From Pseudomonas fluorescens (lineage in GTDB: Bacteria > Pseudomonadota > Gammaproteobacteria > Pseudomonadales > Pseudomonadaceae), in the NCBI RefSeq assembly GCF_902497875.1, contig NZ_CABVHY010000016.1:62001-126000 (forward strand): a DNA stretch of 64,000 nucleotides, given 5' to 3'. Each line of letters starts with the position of its first letter. Positions within the stretch are counted from its first letter, which is position 1. Shown in pieces: positions 34,536 through 42,929 of this stretch. Under the pieces are notes generated by a model that worked only from the letters and a program-made list of their open reading frames with translations, did not search any database and was not told where the DNA came from. Made by a program: the position numbers and the translations under genes.

Positions 34536-34612
34536 GACCCTTGTATCACCATCCAGGACTTTGCCCCACAGGTGATTTTGTCATCTGCGACAATGAAATA
34601 TCCGTCAGCCAT
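34532..34612 (-). other. Detached 5' end of the PAAR effector gene
   Basis: An ATG at 34612 with AGGGA 5 nt upstream opens MADGYFIVADDKITCG, the normal beginning of a Pseudomonas PAAR protein. After the GGGG run the frame goes wrong and stops at TGA. Reading one base over gives KVLDGDTRVMMFGFAHAREG, which joins smoothly to the downstream frame. The repaired gene would span 33198-34612. Confidence 0.7.
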
Positions 34613-34850
34613 TGAGTTCCCTATCTATTTAAGTGCGGCCAGACGAGAGGGCGCGCACGTTTCTGATGACGATGGATTGCACCGACTCACGAGTGAATTG
34701 GAGTCGAGCAAAGTGCCAACTCAAAGAATTAACTCAAGGCTGGCAAAAGTAAGTAGGACACTTCGCGAATATCTATCAGAAAGATCGGAAAACCCTGGCG
34801 TGCGATTTGCTCCGCATTCAAACGTGAACTGCTTAGAGCAAGTACTTATA

Positions 34851-34954
34851 GATCGTTCCCACGCGCAGCAAAGGAATGCATTCCGTGACGCTCCGCGTCA
34901 CAGAGGACGCGGAGCGTCCATGGCGACATTCCCACGTAGAGCGCGGGAACGATC
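34851..34954. repeat. Palindromic intergenic repeat (GATCGTTCCCACGC family)
   Basis: GATCGTTCCCACGC at 34851 is answered by GCGCGGGAACGATC ending at 34954, with an inner stem around GACGCTCCGCGTC / GACGCGGAGCGTC. The element resembles intergenic repeats scattered in P. fluorescens genomes. The rest of 34613-35008 shows no convincing gene. Confidence 0.75.
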
Positions 34955-35008
34955 AATCGTGGGCGAATGCGGGGTTGCTTTGGTGCAGGCTGGCGGCTAA
35001 TCTTTGCG

Positions 35009-35249
35009 GGTCGCTGCAAAATCAGCGACCGGATGTGGAAGTCCGTACTGTTTACTGAGGGCGCACAAACGCCTATATGCACATGCTGGCGTTTTTTTAC
35101 GCCTGCATCATTGTGTTATGGCGGCTGTGCGCGGGGCACCTTCGGGTGCGCCGGGTTCCTTCAGTCCCGGTCTTCCACACCTGCGTACAGCTGCCACCCC
35201 CTCATGTGGAAGTGAGCGTGGCAGTCCTTTTAATACTGGAGGATTACCC
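35009..35249 (+). promoter_or_regulatory. Structured leader before the DUF6124-type gene
   Basis: A perfect 8 bp hairpin GGTCGCTG-CAAAAT-CAGCGACC (35009-35030) is followed by a terminator-like stem AAACGCC/GGCGTTT with seven T (35067-35098). Next come a GGGGCACC-TTCG-GGTGCGCC hairpin near 35135-35155 and CTGCCACC/GTGGCAG before the ribosome site. An early terminator ahead of the gene suggests an attenuator or a small RNA ending at 35098. Confidence 0.5.
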
Positions 35250-35606
35250 ATGATCAAAGTCACTCCCGATCCGCCTGAAACCGAAAACGTTTCCCCCTCC
35301 GATTCCAGCAAACTCTGCGAGGTCGCGCAGCAAGTTCGCGATCACTACCCGCAGCCCCCATTCGACAAGTCCAGACTCGGCCACGTCGTTCCGGTCAACA
35401 TCTTCACTGTCGTCCCTGGCCTCAGCACCGAAACGCTATTGGCCAACGCCTGCGAGACGCTCGCCAGCGCCAATGTCTTGGTCAGTGACCTGGCGTTCGA
35501 TGTCGAAGGCTCCTGCTGTAATGTGGCACTGGGGATTCAGCAGATGATCGAGTTGAGCCAGTTGCTGGTGAATGAGGCGCTGGAGCAGGTGGCTCCGGCA
35601 GGTTGA
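35250..35606 (+). CDS. DUF6124 (DUF3077) family protein
   Basis: A 118-residue protein of a Pseudomonas-specific family of unknown function. It opens with a proline-rich PDPPETENVSPSDS stretch and has the family core TVVPGLSTETLLANACETLASA followed by GIQQMIELSQLLVNEALEQV. It is soluble and without a signal peptide. GGAGG precedes the ATG at 35250. Members often occur in several copies per genome, each behind a structured leader; that statement is from general familiarity with the group. Confidence 0.8.
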   Translation: MIKVTPDPPETENVSPSDSSKLCEVAQQVRDHYPQPPFDKSRLGHVVPVNIFTVVPGLSTETLLANACETLASANVLVSDLAFDVEGSCCNVALGIQQMIELSQLLVNEALEQVAPAG

Positions 35607-35672
35607 TCGGGTCATCGTTCATCCCGGGCAATCCGCTCAGTTATGGAGTTTCAGGGTCAGCACTGTCCCCCC

Positions 35673-35806
35673 GTAGCAGCTGCCGAGCCTGCGAGGCTGC
35701 GTTCGGCTGCACAGCAGTCGCAAATCCTGCTTCCACGGCTCGTCTGGAATACCGCAGTGCCTGATTTTACGACTGCTGCGCAGCCTGCAGGCTCGGCAGC
35801 TGTTAC
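35673..35806. repeat. Long inverted repeat, same family as 17153-17283
   Basis: GTAGCAGCTGCCGAGCCTGC at 35673 is answered by an imperfect inverted copy ending GCTCGGCAGCTGTTAC at 35806. Inside are GCAGCAGTCG-like arms as in the 17 kb element. Confidence 0.75.
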
Positions 35807-35852
35807 GGGAAATGCGCGGAGCTGGAGTCGGGCATGTGTGGTGGAGCTCAGC

Positions 35853-35943
35853 CCCCGGTAACGCAGCGCGCCCAGCAACAGAGCGAAAGCCGGTGAGGCC
35901 TGACGACGGCTGGGGTAATAGAGGTGGAAGCCGGCAAAGGGTT
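35853..35943 (-). pseudogene. C-terminal remnant of a LysR-family regulator
   Basis: The minus strand reads PFAGFHLYYPSRRQASPAF then LLLGALRYRG, the usual end of LysR-type effector domains. No stop codon follows at the normal place and nothing LysR-like precedes it in frame. It is a short, truncated stub. The remaining 800 nt to ybaB hold only repeats and no gene. Confidence 0.55.
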
Positions 35944-36173
35944 TTACGAAGAACAGAGAGCTCGAGGTTCAGCACCACTCAGGCACTGGTGATACTGGGT
36001 CGCAAGCTTGCTCGGGTCGTATTCGCCCTGCTGAAGGGGCAGAGCGAATACCAGCCGAAAGCCAGTTGAGGGCTTCCCCTCAACCGTAGAATCTCCCACA
36101 GTGGGGCGAGGTACATCCGCGAGAGACAGGCCGTCATCGCGGGCAAGTCGGATCGCCCCACCGCCGATCCCAC

Positions 36174-36227
36174 AAGATCAAGATCAAGATCAAGATCAAG
36201 ATCAAGATCAAGATCAAGATCAAGATC
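36174..36227. repeat. Hexanucleotide tandem array (AAGATC)9
   Basis: Nine perfect head-to-tail AAGATC units, running directly into a GATCGCAGCC-family REP at about 36230-36266. A perfect microsatellite of this length should vary between strains. Confidence 0.95.
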
Positions 36228-36351
36228 AAAGGATCGCAGCCTTCGGCAGCTCCTACGGGTTATCTGTCGAACACAAGTAACGTTTCAGACGCTAACCTTG
36301 TGTGGGCCTGCCCGCGATTGGGCCTGACAGGCACAGTAGATTTCAGCCCAA

Positions 36352-36388
36352 AACAAAAATGCCAGGCTCAATGCCTGGCATTTTTGTT
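36352..36388 (-). terminator. Rho-independent terminator after ybaB
   Basis: AAAAATGCCAGGC / GCCTGGCATTTTT forms a stem with A/T runs on both sides. It lies 25 nt past the ybaB stop on the minus strand and ends the dnaX-ybaB transcript before the accessory region. Confidence 0.88.
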
Positions 36389-36412
36389 GTACATCCCACT
36401 CGCCAAAGCGAC

Positions 36413-36751
36413 TTAGAACGGCAGCTTCATGCCCGGTGGCAATTGCATGCCGGCGGTCATGCCAGACATTTTGTCCTGGCTGTTGGCTTCGATCTTGCGC
36501 ACGGCGTCGTTGACGGCGGCGGCGAACAAAGCCTCGAGCATTTCCTTGTCATCTTCGCTGAGGCCTTCAACGATGCTTGGGTCGATGCTGACGCGCTTGA
36601 TGTCGTGACGACCTGTCATGACCACCGTCACCATGTCGCCACCGGACTTGCCGGTCACTTCGGCGTTGGCCAGTTCTTCCTGCATCTTGGCCATTTTTTC
36701 CTGCATCTGCTGTGCCTGCTTCATCAGGCCGGCCATGCCACCTTTCATCAT
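36413..36751 (-). CDS. YbaB/EbfC nucleoid-associated protein
   Basis: A 112-residue DNA-binding protein with the family pattern MMKGGMAGLMKQAQQMQEKM, a beta core (VTVVMTGRHDIKRV) and a methionine-rich tail. The start at 36751 has GAGGTG upstream. It follows dnaX by about 70 nt, as in other pseudomonads, but recR, normally next, is missing here. Confidence 0.93.
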   Translation of the reverse strand: MMKGGMAGLMKQAQQMQEKMAKMQEELANAEVTGKSGGDMVTVVMTGRHDIKRVSIDPSIVEGLSEDDKEMLEALFAAAVNDAVRKIEANSQDKMSGMTAGMQLPPGMKLPF

Positions 36752-36819
36752 GGGAATCACCTCAAAAGTACTTGGATAAAATACAACGCCCGGCCCGTCA
36801 GGCCAGGCGCCTTCAGTTA

Positions 36820-38898
36820 TTAGCCCTGAGTGACCAGAGCCTCGACAGGTTCAATAGTATCGTTACGGACCACCGCACCGAACTGTTGCATCATTTGCTG
36901 GATGAACGGATCACTGTGGATCGACTCTTCGGCCTCGCGCTGACGCTCGTTACGGTGTCGGGACGCTGCCTGGGCCGGGGTTTCCTGCTCAGGCTTGATC
37001 AGCTCGATGCTCACCGTCAACGTGCGCTGGTGATATTGGTTCAACGCATCGTTCAAGCGCCGCTGCTGGGTCGCGTTGAACAGCGCGCTGTGCGCCGGGT
37101 CCAGGTGCAGCAACCAGTGATCGCCATCGACCGCGATCAGCGTGCAGTTGGCGGCGATGCTGCCGGTCATGCCGGAAATCGGCAATTTCGGAAACAGCTG
37201 CAGCCATTCCAGGGCCAGACCGGTAGCCGGTTTCAGCGCCGGGGCGGGTTCGGGCTCCGGAGCCGGCTCGGCGGTGTGTTCGCTGGCCAGTTCATCGAGA
37301 TAGCTGTAGGCCGAATCCATGTCCGGCTCGATGTAGTCTTCATCCAGCGGCGGCTCGTCGTCCAGGTCCATGCCCGGAATGGCCGCATCGACCTCGGCTA
37401 CGGAGGGTTCAGGCACCGGCGCGGCCACCCACTCGGGGGCATCCGGCACCGCGCTGTCGGGCGTCGCCCCGGGCATCGGGGTCAATTCAGGCTGCTCGGC
37501 GGCGGTCTCGAGCATCGGCTCGACCGCCGGCTGTTGCTCGATGACCGGTTCTACCGGGTCGTTCCACGGCAGATCCACGATTTCGGCGGCAATCACCACA
37601 GGTTCTACCACCGGCGGCGCGATGACCGGTTCCGGCACCACCACCGGTGCGACAGGTTCAGGGATCAGTGCAACAACCGCAGCGACCGGCGCAGCAACTA
37701 CCGCAGCGACACTGGCAGCGACCACCGGCGCGGCAGCCACGGAATGTGCGGAATCAACTGTGGCCTGGCTGATCCCCACTGGCTTTAGCGGTTGCCTGGG
37801 CGCCTCCGTGCTATCCGCCGGACGGAATGCCAACATCCGTAACAGGACCATTTCAAAACCACCACGAGGGTCTGGCGCCAGCGGCAGATCGCGGCGGCCG
37901 ATCAGGCCCATCTGGTAATAGAACTGCACATCTTCGGCCGGCAACGCCTGGGCCAGCGCCAGCACCCGGTCACGGTCGCCCTGGCCGTTGTCGACGCCTT
38001 CAGGCAGGGCCTGGGCGATGGCGACACGGTGCAGCACATTGAGGATTTCCGAGAGCACGCCATTCCAGTCCGGCCCTTGCTCGGCCAGATGGCGCACCGC
38101 TTCGAGCAGCGCCCGGGCATCGCCGTCGAGCAACGCCTGCAGGACGTCGTAGACCTGACCATGATCCAGGGTACCGAGCATCGCCCGCACATCGGCGGCC
38201 ATGACCTTGCCTTCACCGAAAGCGATCGCCTGATCGGTCAGGCTCATGGCATCGCGCATCGAACCATCGGCAGCACGGCCCAGCAACCACAATGCGTCGT
38301 CTTCGAACGGTACGTTCTCGACGCCCAGTACATGGGTCAAATGTTCGACCACCCGCTCCGGAGTCATGTTTTTCAGAGAGAACTGCAGGCATCGCGAGAG
38401 AATTGTTGCCGGAAGTTTCTGCGGGTCGGTGGTGGCCAGGATGAACTTGACGTAGGGCGGCGGCTCTTCAAGGGTTTTGAGCAGCGCATTGAACGAATGG
38501 CTGGACAGCATGTGCACTTCGTCGATCAGGTAGACCTTGAAGCGCCCACGGCTCGGCGCGTACTGCACGTTGTCCAGCAGCTCGCGAGTGTCCTCGACCT
38601 TGGTCCGGCTCGCGGCGTCGATTTCGATCAGGTCGACAAAGCGCCCCTCGTCGATTTCCCGGCACACCGAGCAGGTGCCGCACGGCGTCGAAGTGATACC
38701 CGTTTCACAGTTCAGGCATTTGGCAATGATCCGTGCGATGGTGGTCTTGCCCACCCCGCGGGTACCGGTAAATAGATAGGCATGGTGCAGCCGCTGGCTG
38801 TCCAAGGCATTGATCAGAGCCTTGAGCACATGGGTCTGGCCGACCATTTCGCGGAACGAGCGCGGACGCCATTTACGTGCAAGAACCTGATAACTCAT
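36820..38898 (-). CDS. dnaX: DNA polymerase III subunit gamma/tau
   Basis: A 692-residue clamp-loader subunit. AAA+ core with Walker A GTRGVGKTT near residue 45, zinc finger CLNCETGITSTPCGTCSVC, Walker B YLIDEVHML and sensor motifs. A long Pro/Ala/Val/Glu-rich linker (about 370-560) precedes the tau-specific C-terminal domain that binds polymerase alpha. The start at 38898 gives the standard MSYQVLARKWRPRSF. No obvious A-rich slippage site like that of E. coli was noticed. Confidence 0.96.
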   Translation of the reverse strand: MSYQVLARKWRPRSFREMVGQTHVLKALINALDSQRLHHAYLFTGTRGVGKTTIARIIAKCLNCETGITSTPCGTCSVCREIDEGRFVDLIEIDAASRTKVEDTRELLDNVQYAPSRGRFKVYLIDEVHMLSSHSFNALLKTLEEPPPYVKFILATTDPQKLPATILSRCLQFSLKNMTPERVVEHLTHVLGVENVPFEDDALWLLGRAADGSMRDAMSLTDQAIAFGEGKVMAADVRAMLGTLDHGQVYDVLQALLDGDARALLEAVRHLAEQGPDWNGVLSEILNVLHRVAIAQALPEGVDNGQGDRDRVLALAQALPAEDVQFYYQMGLIGRRDLPLAPDPRGGFEMVLLRMLAFRPADSTEAPRQPLKPVGISQATVDSAHSVAAAPVVAASVAAVVAAPVAAVVALIPEPVAPVVVPEPVIAPPVVEPVVIAAEIVDLPWNDPVEPVIEQQPAVEPMLETAAEQPELTPMPGATPDSAVPDAPEWVAAPVPEPSVAEVDAAIPGMDLDDEPPLDEDYIEPDMDSAYSYLDELASEHTAEPAPEPEPAPALKPATGLALEWLQLFPKLPISGMTGSIAANCTLIAVDGDHWLLHLDPAHSALFNATQQRRLNDALNQYHQRTLTVSIELIKPEQETPAQAASRHRNERQREAEESIHSDPFIQQMMQQFGAVVRNDTIEPVEALVTQG

Positions 38899-39044
38899 CG
38901 AAAACCGTCGCAACTGGGAAGCGGAAGCGGGTAATGCTAGCGGAGCAAGGACGAAATTGCATCCGGTGTGCTCTTCTAATCTGGCTAAGCTGCTCTTTGG
39001 GTGGCATTTTGTCGACCCTTTGTCGTGGTCTTGCAGGAGAGTTT

Positions 39045-39818
39045 ATGCGTTTAGCCTGGGCCACGTTGCTGCTGGTCAGCGCAAACGGTTTTGCCGCGCA
39101 AGCCCCCCTGCGTTTCGCGGTTACCGATAGCTGGGCCATGCCCATGGTGCAAATCGAACGCAACCAGCCGACCCAGGGTATTTTGCATGACATGATGCTT
39201 AGCCTGGCGACCCAGGTCGGCCGTCCTGCCGAGTTCCACGTATTGGCCCGCGGCCGGGTGCAAAGTGCCATGGAACGTGGCGAGATCGATGTGCGTTGCT
39301 ATGTCGCGCAATCCTGGCTGCCCAACCTGTCAGGCGACTACCTCTGGAGCATTCCATTGCTGTTTCAGCGCGACCTGCTGGTCAGCAGGCAAGACCAGCC
39401 CGAGCAGGTGGTGCCCTCGAGCCTGCCTTCACAAAACATCGGGACGGTGCTCGGCTTCATCTACCCAGCCCTGCAACCGATGTTCGACAGCGGCCAACTG
39501 CATCGCGACAATGCCCGCAACCAGGAGCAGGTCTTGCAGAAACTGACAGCAGGTCGCTATCGCTATGCAGTGACCAATCAATGGAACCTGGACTGGTTCA
39601 ATCAGAGGCTTTTACCTGCCGACCAGCTACGCGGTGTCGCCGTCCTGCAGGAGCACTACGTTGGCTGTTACGTGCGCAACAACCCGAAACTGCCGGTGCA
39701 ACTGATTCTGCGCACCCTGCTGAAGATGAAAATGTCCGGCGAAATCGATGCCATCATCAAGCTCTACACCGGCACTGATCAACCGCCGGACGCCGCGTCC
39801 GGCGCTCGCCAGCAGTGA
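39045..39818 (+). CDS. Secreted solute-binding-like protein (SBP_bac_3 family)
   Basis: A 257-residue periplasmic protein: signal peptide (LAWATLLLVSANGFAAQA) and a type II binding fold of the amino-acid-binding/PAAT type, beginning APLRFAVTDSWAMPM. Such single proteins without transporter genes are frequent in Pseudomonas, often linked to cyclic-di-GMP signalling; the next gene is a convergent PAS-GGDEF-EAL protein. CAGGAGA precedes the ATG at 39045. Ligand unknown. Confidence 0.8.
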   Translation: MRLAWATLLLVSANGFAAQAPLRFAVTDSWAMPMVQIERNQPTQGILHDMMLSLATQVGRPAEFHVLARGRVQSAMERGEIDVRCYVAQSWLPNLSGDYLWSIPLLFQRDLLVSRQDQPEQVVPSSLPSQNIGTVLGFIYPALQPMFDSGQLHRDNARNQEQVLQKLTAGRYRYAVTNQWNLDWFNQRLLPADQLRGVAVLQEHYVGCYVRNNPKLPVQLILRTLLKMKMSGEIDAIIKLYTGTDQPPDAASGARQQ

Positions 39819-39821
39819 CCG

Positions 39822-41522
39822 TCAAAGCGCGTGCTCCGCTACCTGCCATTGCGGCGGTACCTTGAACGACGCGACCCAGCCTGGCACTTCGCTGGCCGGC
39901 ATCGGCCGGGCAATGAAATAGCCCTGGGCCACTTCACAACCCAGGCGCAGCAGTAACTCACCGTGTTCCAGGGTTTCCAGGCCTTCGGCGATCACCTCCC
40001 GACCGAAAGCCCGGGCCAGGCCGATCACGGCCGTGGTCAACGCCAGATCATCTTTGTCGTTAAGGATGTCGCGAATAAATGACTGGTCGATCTTGATGCT
40101 TTGTGTGCGCAGCCGCTTGAGGTCGCTTAGCGACGAGTACCCGGTGCCAAAATCCCCGAGAGAGAAGCGCACGCCCAACGCCCGGCACTCCTCCAGGCAA
40201 GTACTGACACGCTGGATATTCTCGATGGCGACCGGCTCGATTATTTCCAGGTCGAGCATCTGCGCAGGCACCTGGGCATGCCGCTGCAGCACGGTCTTGA
40301 GCCGCTCGACAAAATCCGCGCGCTGAAAGTGCCGGGCAGCAATATTGACACTGACCGGCCAGCGCTGGCCCTGTTGTTGCCATTGATGCAATTGCACCAT
40401 GACTTGATCCATCACCCATTCGCCAATGTCGATGATCAGGTCCGTCTCCTCCACCAAGGGCAGAAAGTCCTGGGCCGGGATCATTCCGTGTTGCGGATGT
40501 CGCCAGCGCAACAGCGCCTCGAAGCCGACGACGCAACCCTGCCGCATATTGACCTTGGGTTGAAAATGCAGGCACAGCTCACGCCTGGCCAGCGCCTGGC
40601 GCACCTGCTCGACGGTCTGATGGGTGACCTTGACCTCTTTGTCACGCGAGACGTCAAACAAGTGGAAACGATTTCGCCCACCTTGCTTGGCCACGTACAT
40701 GGCCTGGTCGGCGTGGCGCAACAGGGTTTCGGCATCTTCGTTATCGGCGGGGAAGAGTGTCGCGCCGATGCTGGCGAACACCTTGATGTCCGTGCCAAGT
40801 ATCGAATAAGGCGTGGAGAGCACCCCCAGTACCCGGTGCAACGCGGCGCTCAATTCGGCAACATCGCTCACGTAGCGCAAGATCAGCACGAACTCGTCAC
40901 CCGCCAGCCGTGCCACTACGTCCTCGCCACGAACGATCGTACGCAGGCGTTTCGCCACGTCGATCAACAACAAATCGCCGCTGGCATGACCGTAACCGTC
41001 ATTGACCGCCTTGAAGCCATCAAGGTCGAGCATGCACACCGCCAGCGGGATATTCTCCTGCCGCGAAAACTCCAGCGCCTGGTCCAGCAGCTCGGAGAGA
41101 AAGGCGCGATTGGGCAGACCGGTCAGCACATCATGGCCGACCTGCCATTGCAGCGAATGCAGGAGCCGACGTTTTTCGCTGACGTCGAAGCGGATAGACA
41201 CATACCTTTGCACCCGCCCGGTCACCTCGTCGAGCAGCGGCACCACCGTGCTGTCGACCCAATACAGGGTACCGTCCTTGGCGCGGTTACACACCTCGCC
41301 TTTCCAGACCTTGCCCAGGGCAATGGTCCGCCACATCGCGGTAAAAAAACCCGGCGGATGCAGCCCCGAACCGAGCATTCGATGGTCCTCTCCCAACAAC
41401 TCTTCGCGGCTGTAGCCGGAAATCAGGCAGAACTGATCATTGACGTGGGTGATCCGCCCTGCCAGATCGGTCTCGGAAAAAATGGCGGCTGCATCCACAG
41501 CCCTGCGATATCGCTCATCCAT
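39822..41522 (-). CDS. PAS-GGDEF-EAL cyclic-di-GMP protein with altered active-site motifs
   Basis: A 566-residue cytoplasmic protein. PAS domain about 5-115 (ITHVNDQFCLISGYSREEL), GGDEF domain about 130-290 with AGDEF in place of GGDEF, EAL domain about 305-555. The EAL motif (FEALLRW) and the LEIIEP metal site are present, but the DDFGTGYSS motif reads GDFGTGYSS, losing a metal-contacting Asp. Diguanylate cyclase activity is uncertain and phosphodiesterase activity may be reduced; a sensing role is possible. Convergent with the solute-binding gene. Confidence 0.9.
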   Translation of the reverse strand: MDERYRRAVDAAAIFSETDLAGRITHVNDQFCLISGYSREELLGEDHRMLGSGLHPPGFFTAMWRTIALGKVWKGEVCNRAKDGTLYWVDSTVVPLLDEVTGRVQRYVSIRFDVSEKRRLLHSLQWQVGHDVLTGLPNRAFLSELLDQALEFSRQENIPLAVCMLDLDGFKAVNDGYGHASGDLLLIDVAKRLRTIVRGEDVVARLAGDEFVLILRYVSDVAELSAALHRVLGVLSTPYSILGTDIKVFASIGATLFPADNEDAETLLRHADQAMYVAKQGGRNRFHLFDVSRDKEVKVTHQTVEQVRQALARRELCLHFQPKVNMRQGCVVGFEALLRWRHPQHGMIPAQDFLPLVEETDLIIDIGEWVMDQVMVQLHQWQQQGQRWPVSVNIAARHFQRADFVERLKTVLQRHAQVPAQMLDLEIIEPVAIENIQRVSTCLEECRALGVRFSLGDFGTGYSSLSDLKRLRTQSIKIDQSFIRDILNDKDDLALTTAVIGLARAFGREVIAEGLETLEHGELLLRLGCEVAQGYFIARPMPASEVPGWVASFKVPPQWQVAEHAL

Positions 41523-42113
41523 GAGTCAGGCTCACTGTCGCTAGCGGTTTAACCGCTCGACCAAGGTGCACAGCCTGACAGCGAGGCTATGAGTAGAGGA
41601 AAAAGACGCCAGCCGCGGCGAGCCTGCACAAACCTCATAAACACTGACTGACACACTCCGGTTCACGTTAAAACTCCATTGGCAGCATTTAATAGACCGG
41701 GCTCCAGGCCTGGGAGCTCACCGGCTGATTCGCACTCTTCCCTGACTGCACAAGACAATCGCGATACACGCCTCGATTGCCTGCCATGCAACATTTTGTG
41801 CGGTAGTTCGCCTTCGGTCTGGTGAAGATCAGCCAGAATAAACAGGGCATCAGGTAATACTGCAGGACGCTGGGTCGGCAGCGATCAACGCGACCGTATA
41901 CGCCCTGCCCGGCCGCTTATTCAGTGGAACCCACGAAGCTCAATGCGCTCTGGCTTTACAAAGCCCGCATTCTGAAACCAGATCACCGAATACCTGTCTT
42001 AACCGTCAATTCTACGAAATACATCACATTTTGCAAAGCAAGGTGATGAATCATGGCGTTGTCTAATGCCAAGATTTATCGTTAAGTTCTTGATTCTAAA
42101 TGGGAATTGAGCG
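41523..42113. other. Intergenic region of about 590 nt without recognisable gene
   Basis: Apart from a short AGCGGTTTAACCGCT palindrome at about 41542-41556 and an AT-rich stretch before the XRE gene that should hold its promoter, nothing could be identified. Confidence 0.5.
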
Positions 42114-42428
42114 ATGCAAATTTCAAGTTTGGGTCCAGCCCTCCGGCGTTACCGCAAGGTGGCAGGGCTTACTCAGGCTGAACTAGGCGAGAAAACCGGT
42201 TTTGACCCCAAAACCATCAGCCGCTTCGAAACCGGCACCTATACCCCCAGCGTGGAAGCCCTGGTCCTGTTCGCCGATGTGCTGGGGGTAAAGCTGAAAG
42301 TCTTTTTTGCCGATCTGGGTGACGAAGACGAACAGCGGGCTTATTTGTTCGGTGTCATTCACAAAGCCACCCCAAAGGATCTGGGAAAGCTGATTGCAGC
42401 TGTAGATCTGGCCTTGTCCAAGCCTTGA
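42114..42428 (+). CDS. XRE-family transcriptional regulator
   Basis: A 104-residue DNA-binding protein with an N-terminal XRE helix-turn-helix (ALRRYRKVAGLTQAELGEKT, then DPKTISRFETGTYTPS). A short C-terminal helix carries no sensory domain. It is monocistronic with a strong terminator after it. No toxin or phage gene accompanies it, so it is probably a chromosomal regulator with unknown targets. Confidence 0.88.
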   Translation: MQISSLGPALRRYRKVAGLTQAELGEKTGFDPKTISRFETGTYTPSVEALVLFADVLGVKLKVFFADLGDEDEQRAYLFGVIHKATPKDLGKLIAAVDLALSKP

Positions 42429-42438
42429 GCCGGGCAAC

Positions 42439-42485
42439 AAAAAAAGAGGCGAACTTATCGATTTCGATAACTGCGCCTCTTTTTT
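42439..42485 (+). terminator. Rho-independent terminator after the XRE gene
   Basis: AAAAAAGAGGCG pairs with CGCCTCTTTTTT around an inner TATCGA/TCGATA stem, followed by T. Very stable and usable from both sides. Confidence 0.9.
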
Positions 42486-42669
42486 CATTCCACTGCTGGC
42501 CATTGCGCAAGTGTGCGCTGACACCGGCGTAACAAGTCGCTGCAGGCAAAAATCAGAAGGGTCGGACAGGAGCAACCACCGATCAGAAAAGACCGATGGG
42601 AAAACAGAGGGGGAAAAAGGGGTTCTGCGTGGAGCAGAGGAGCCTTGCTGAACGAAGGCTTGTCGTTAA

Positions 42670-42783
42670 GGTGGTAACCCCACCAGCCACACCCCGGCAC
42701 ACAATGTCACCGCTGCGGCTGCTCCCTTCCAGGCCTGACCGGGTTCACGGCTGATCGTTGCGGGGGGACCGGAGGGGTCACCA
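42670..42783 (-). ncRNA. ffs: 4.5S signal recognition particle RNA (small type)
   Basis: On the minus strand the SRP domain IV hairpin is clear: CCCGGTCAGGCCTGGAAGGG followed by AGCAGCC, matching the GGTCAGG...GGAAGCAGC core of bacterial 4.5S RNA. Outer strands GGTGACCCC and GGGGTTACC pair to close the molecule. Ends are approximate. The gene lies between dnaX and ligA, as in P. aeruginosa. Confidence 0.93.
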
Positions 42784-42929
42784 TAACGACGCTCGCCAGT
42801 GGCGAGCCGCGCCATTGTACCGATCTGACGAGAACTTACAACCGTCGGTTCGGATAAAAAAATATGAACAAGGTCAAGGACCTGCGATGTTCTTGAAGAT
42901 CACGGGCTCTGGGGTGTACGCAACCCCCC

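Noticed and set aside
34515..35000. Open frame divergent from the PAAR effector
   Set aside because: It starts inside the effector, overlaps the real effector start, and runs through the palindromic repeat at 34851-34954; no domain seen.
36174..36227. Possible CRISPR array
   Set aside because: The units are contiguous hexamers without spacers and no cas genes are present. The REP clusters also lack regular spacers.
36820..38898. Programmed frameshift site in dnaX
   Set aside because: No A-rich slippery heptamer with downstream hairpin was noticed in the region between the gamma and tau parts.
42590..42669. Terminator for the 4.5S RNA gene
   Set aside because: An AGCCTT/AAGGCT stem lies downstream, but the following sequence has only a diffuse C/T stretch, so the 3' end cannot be fixed.
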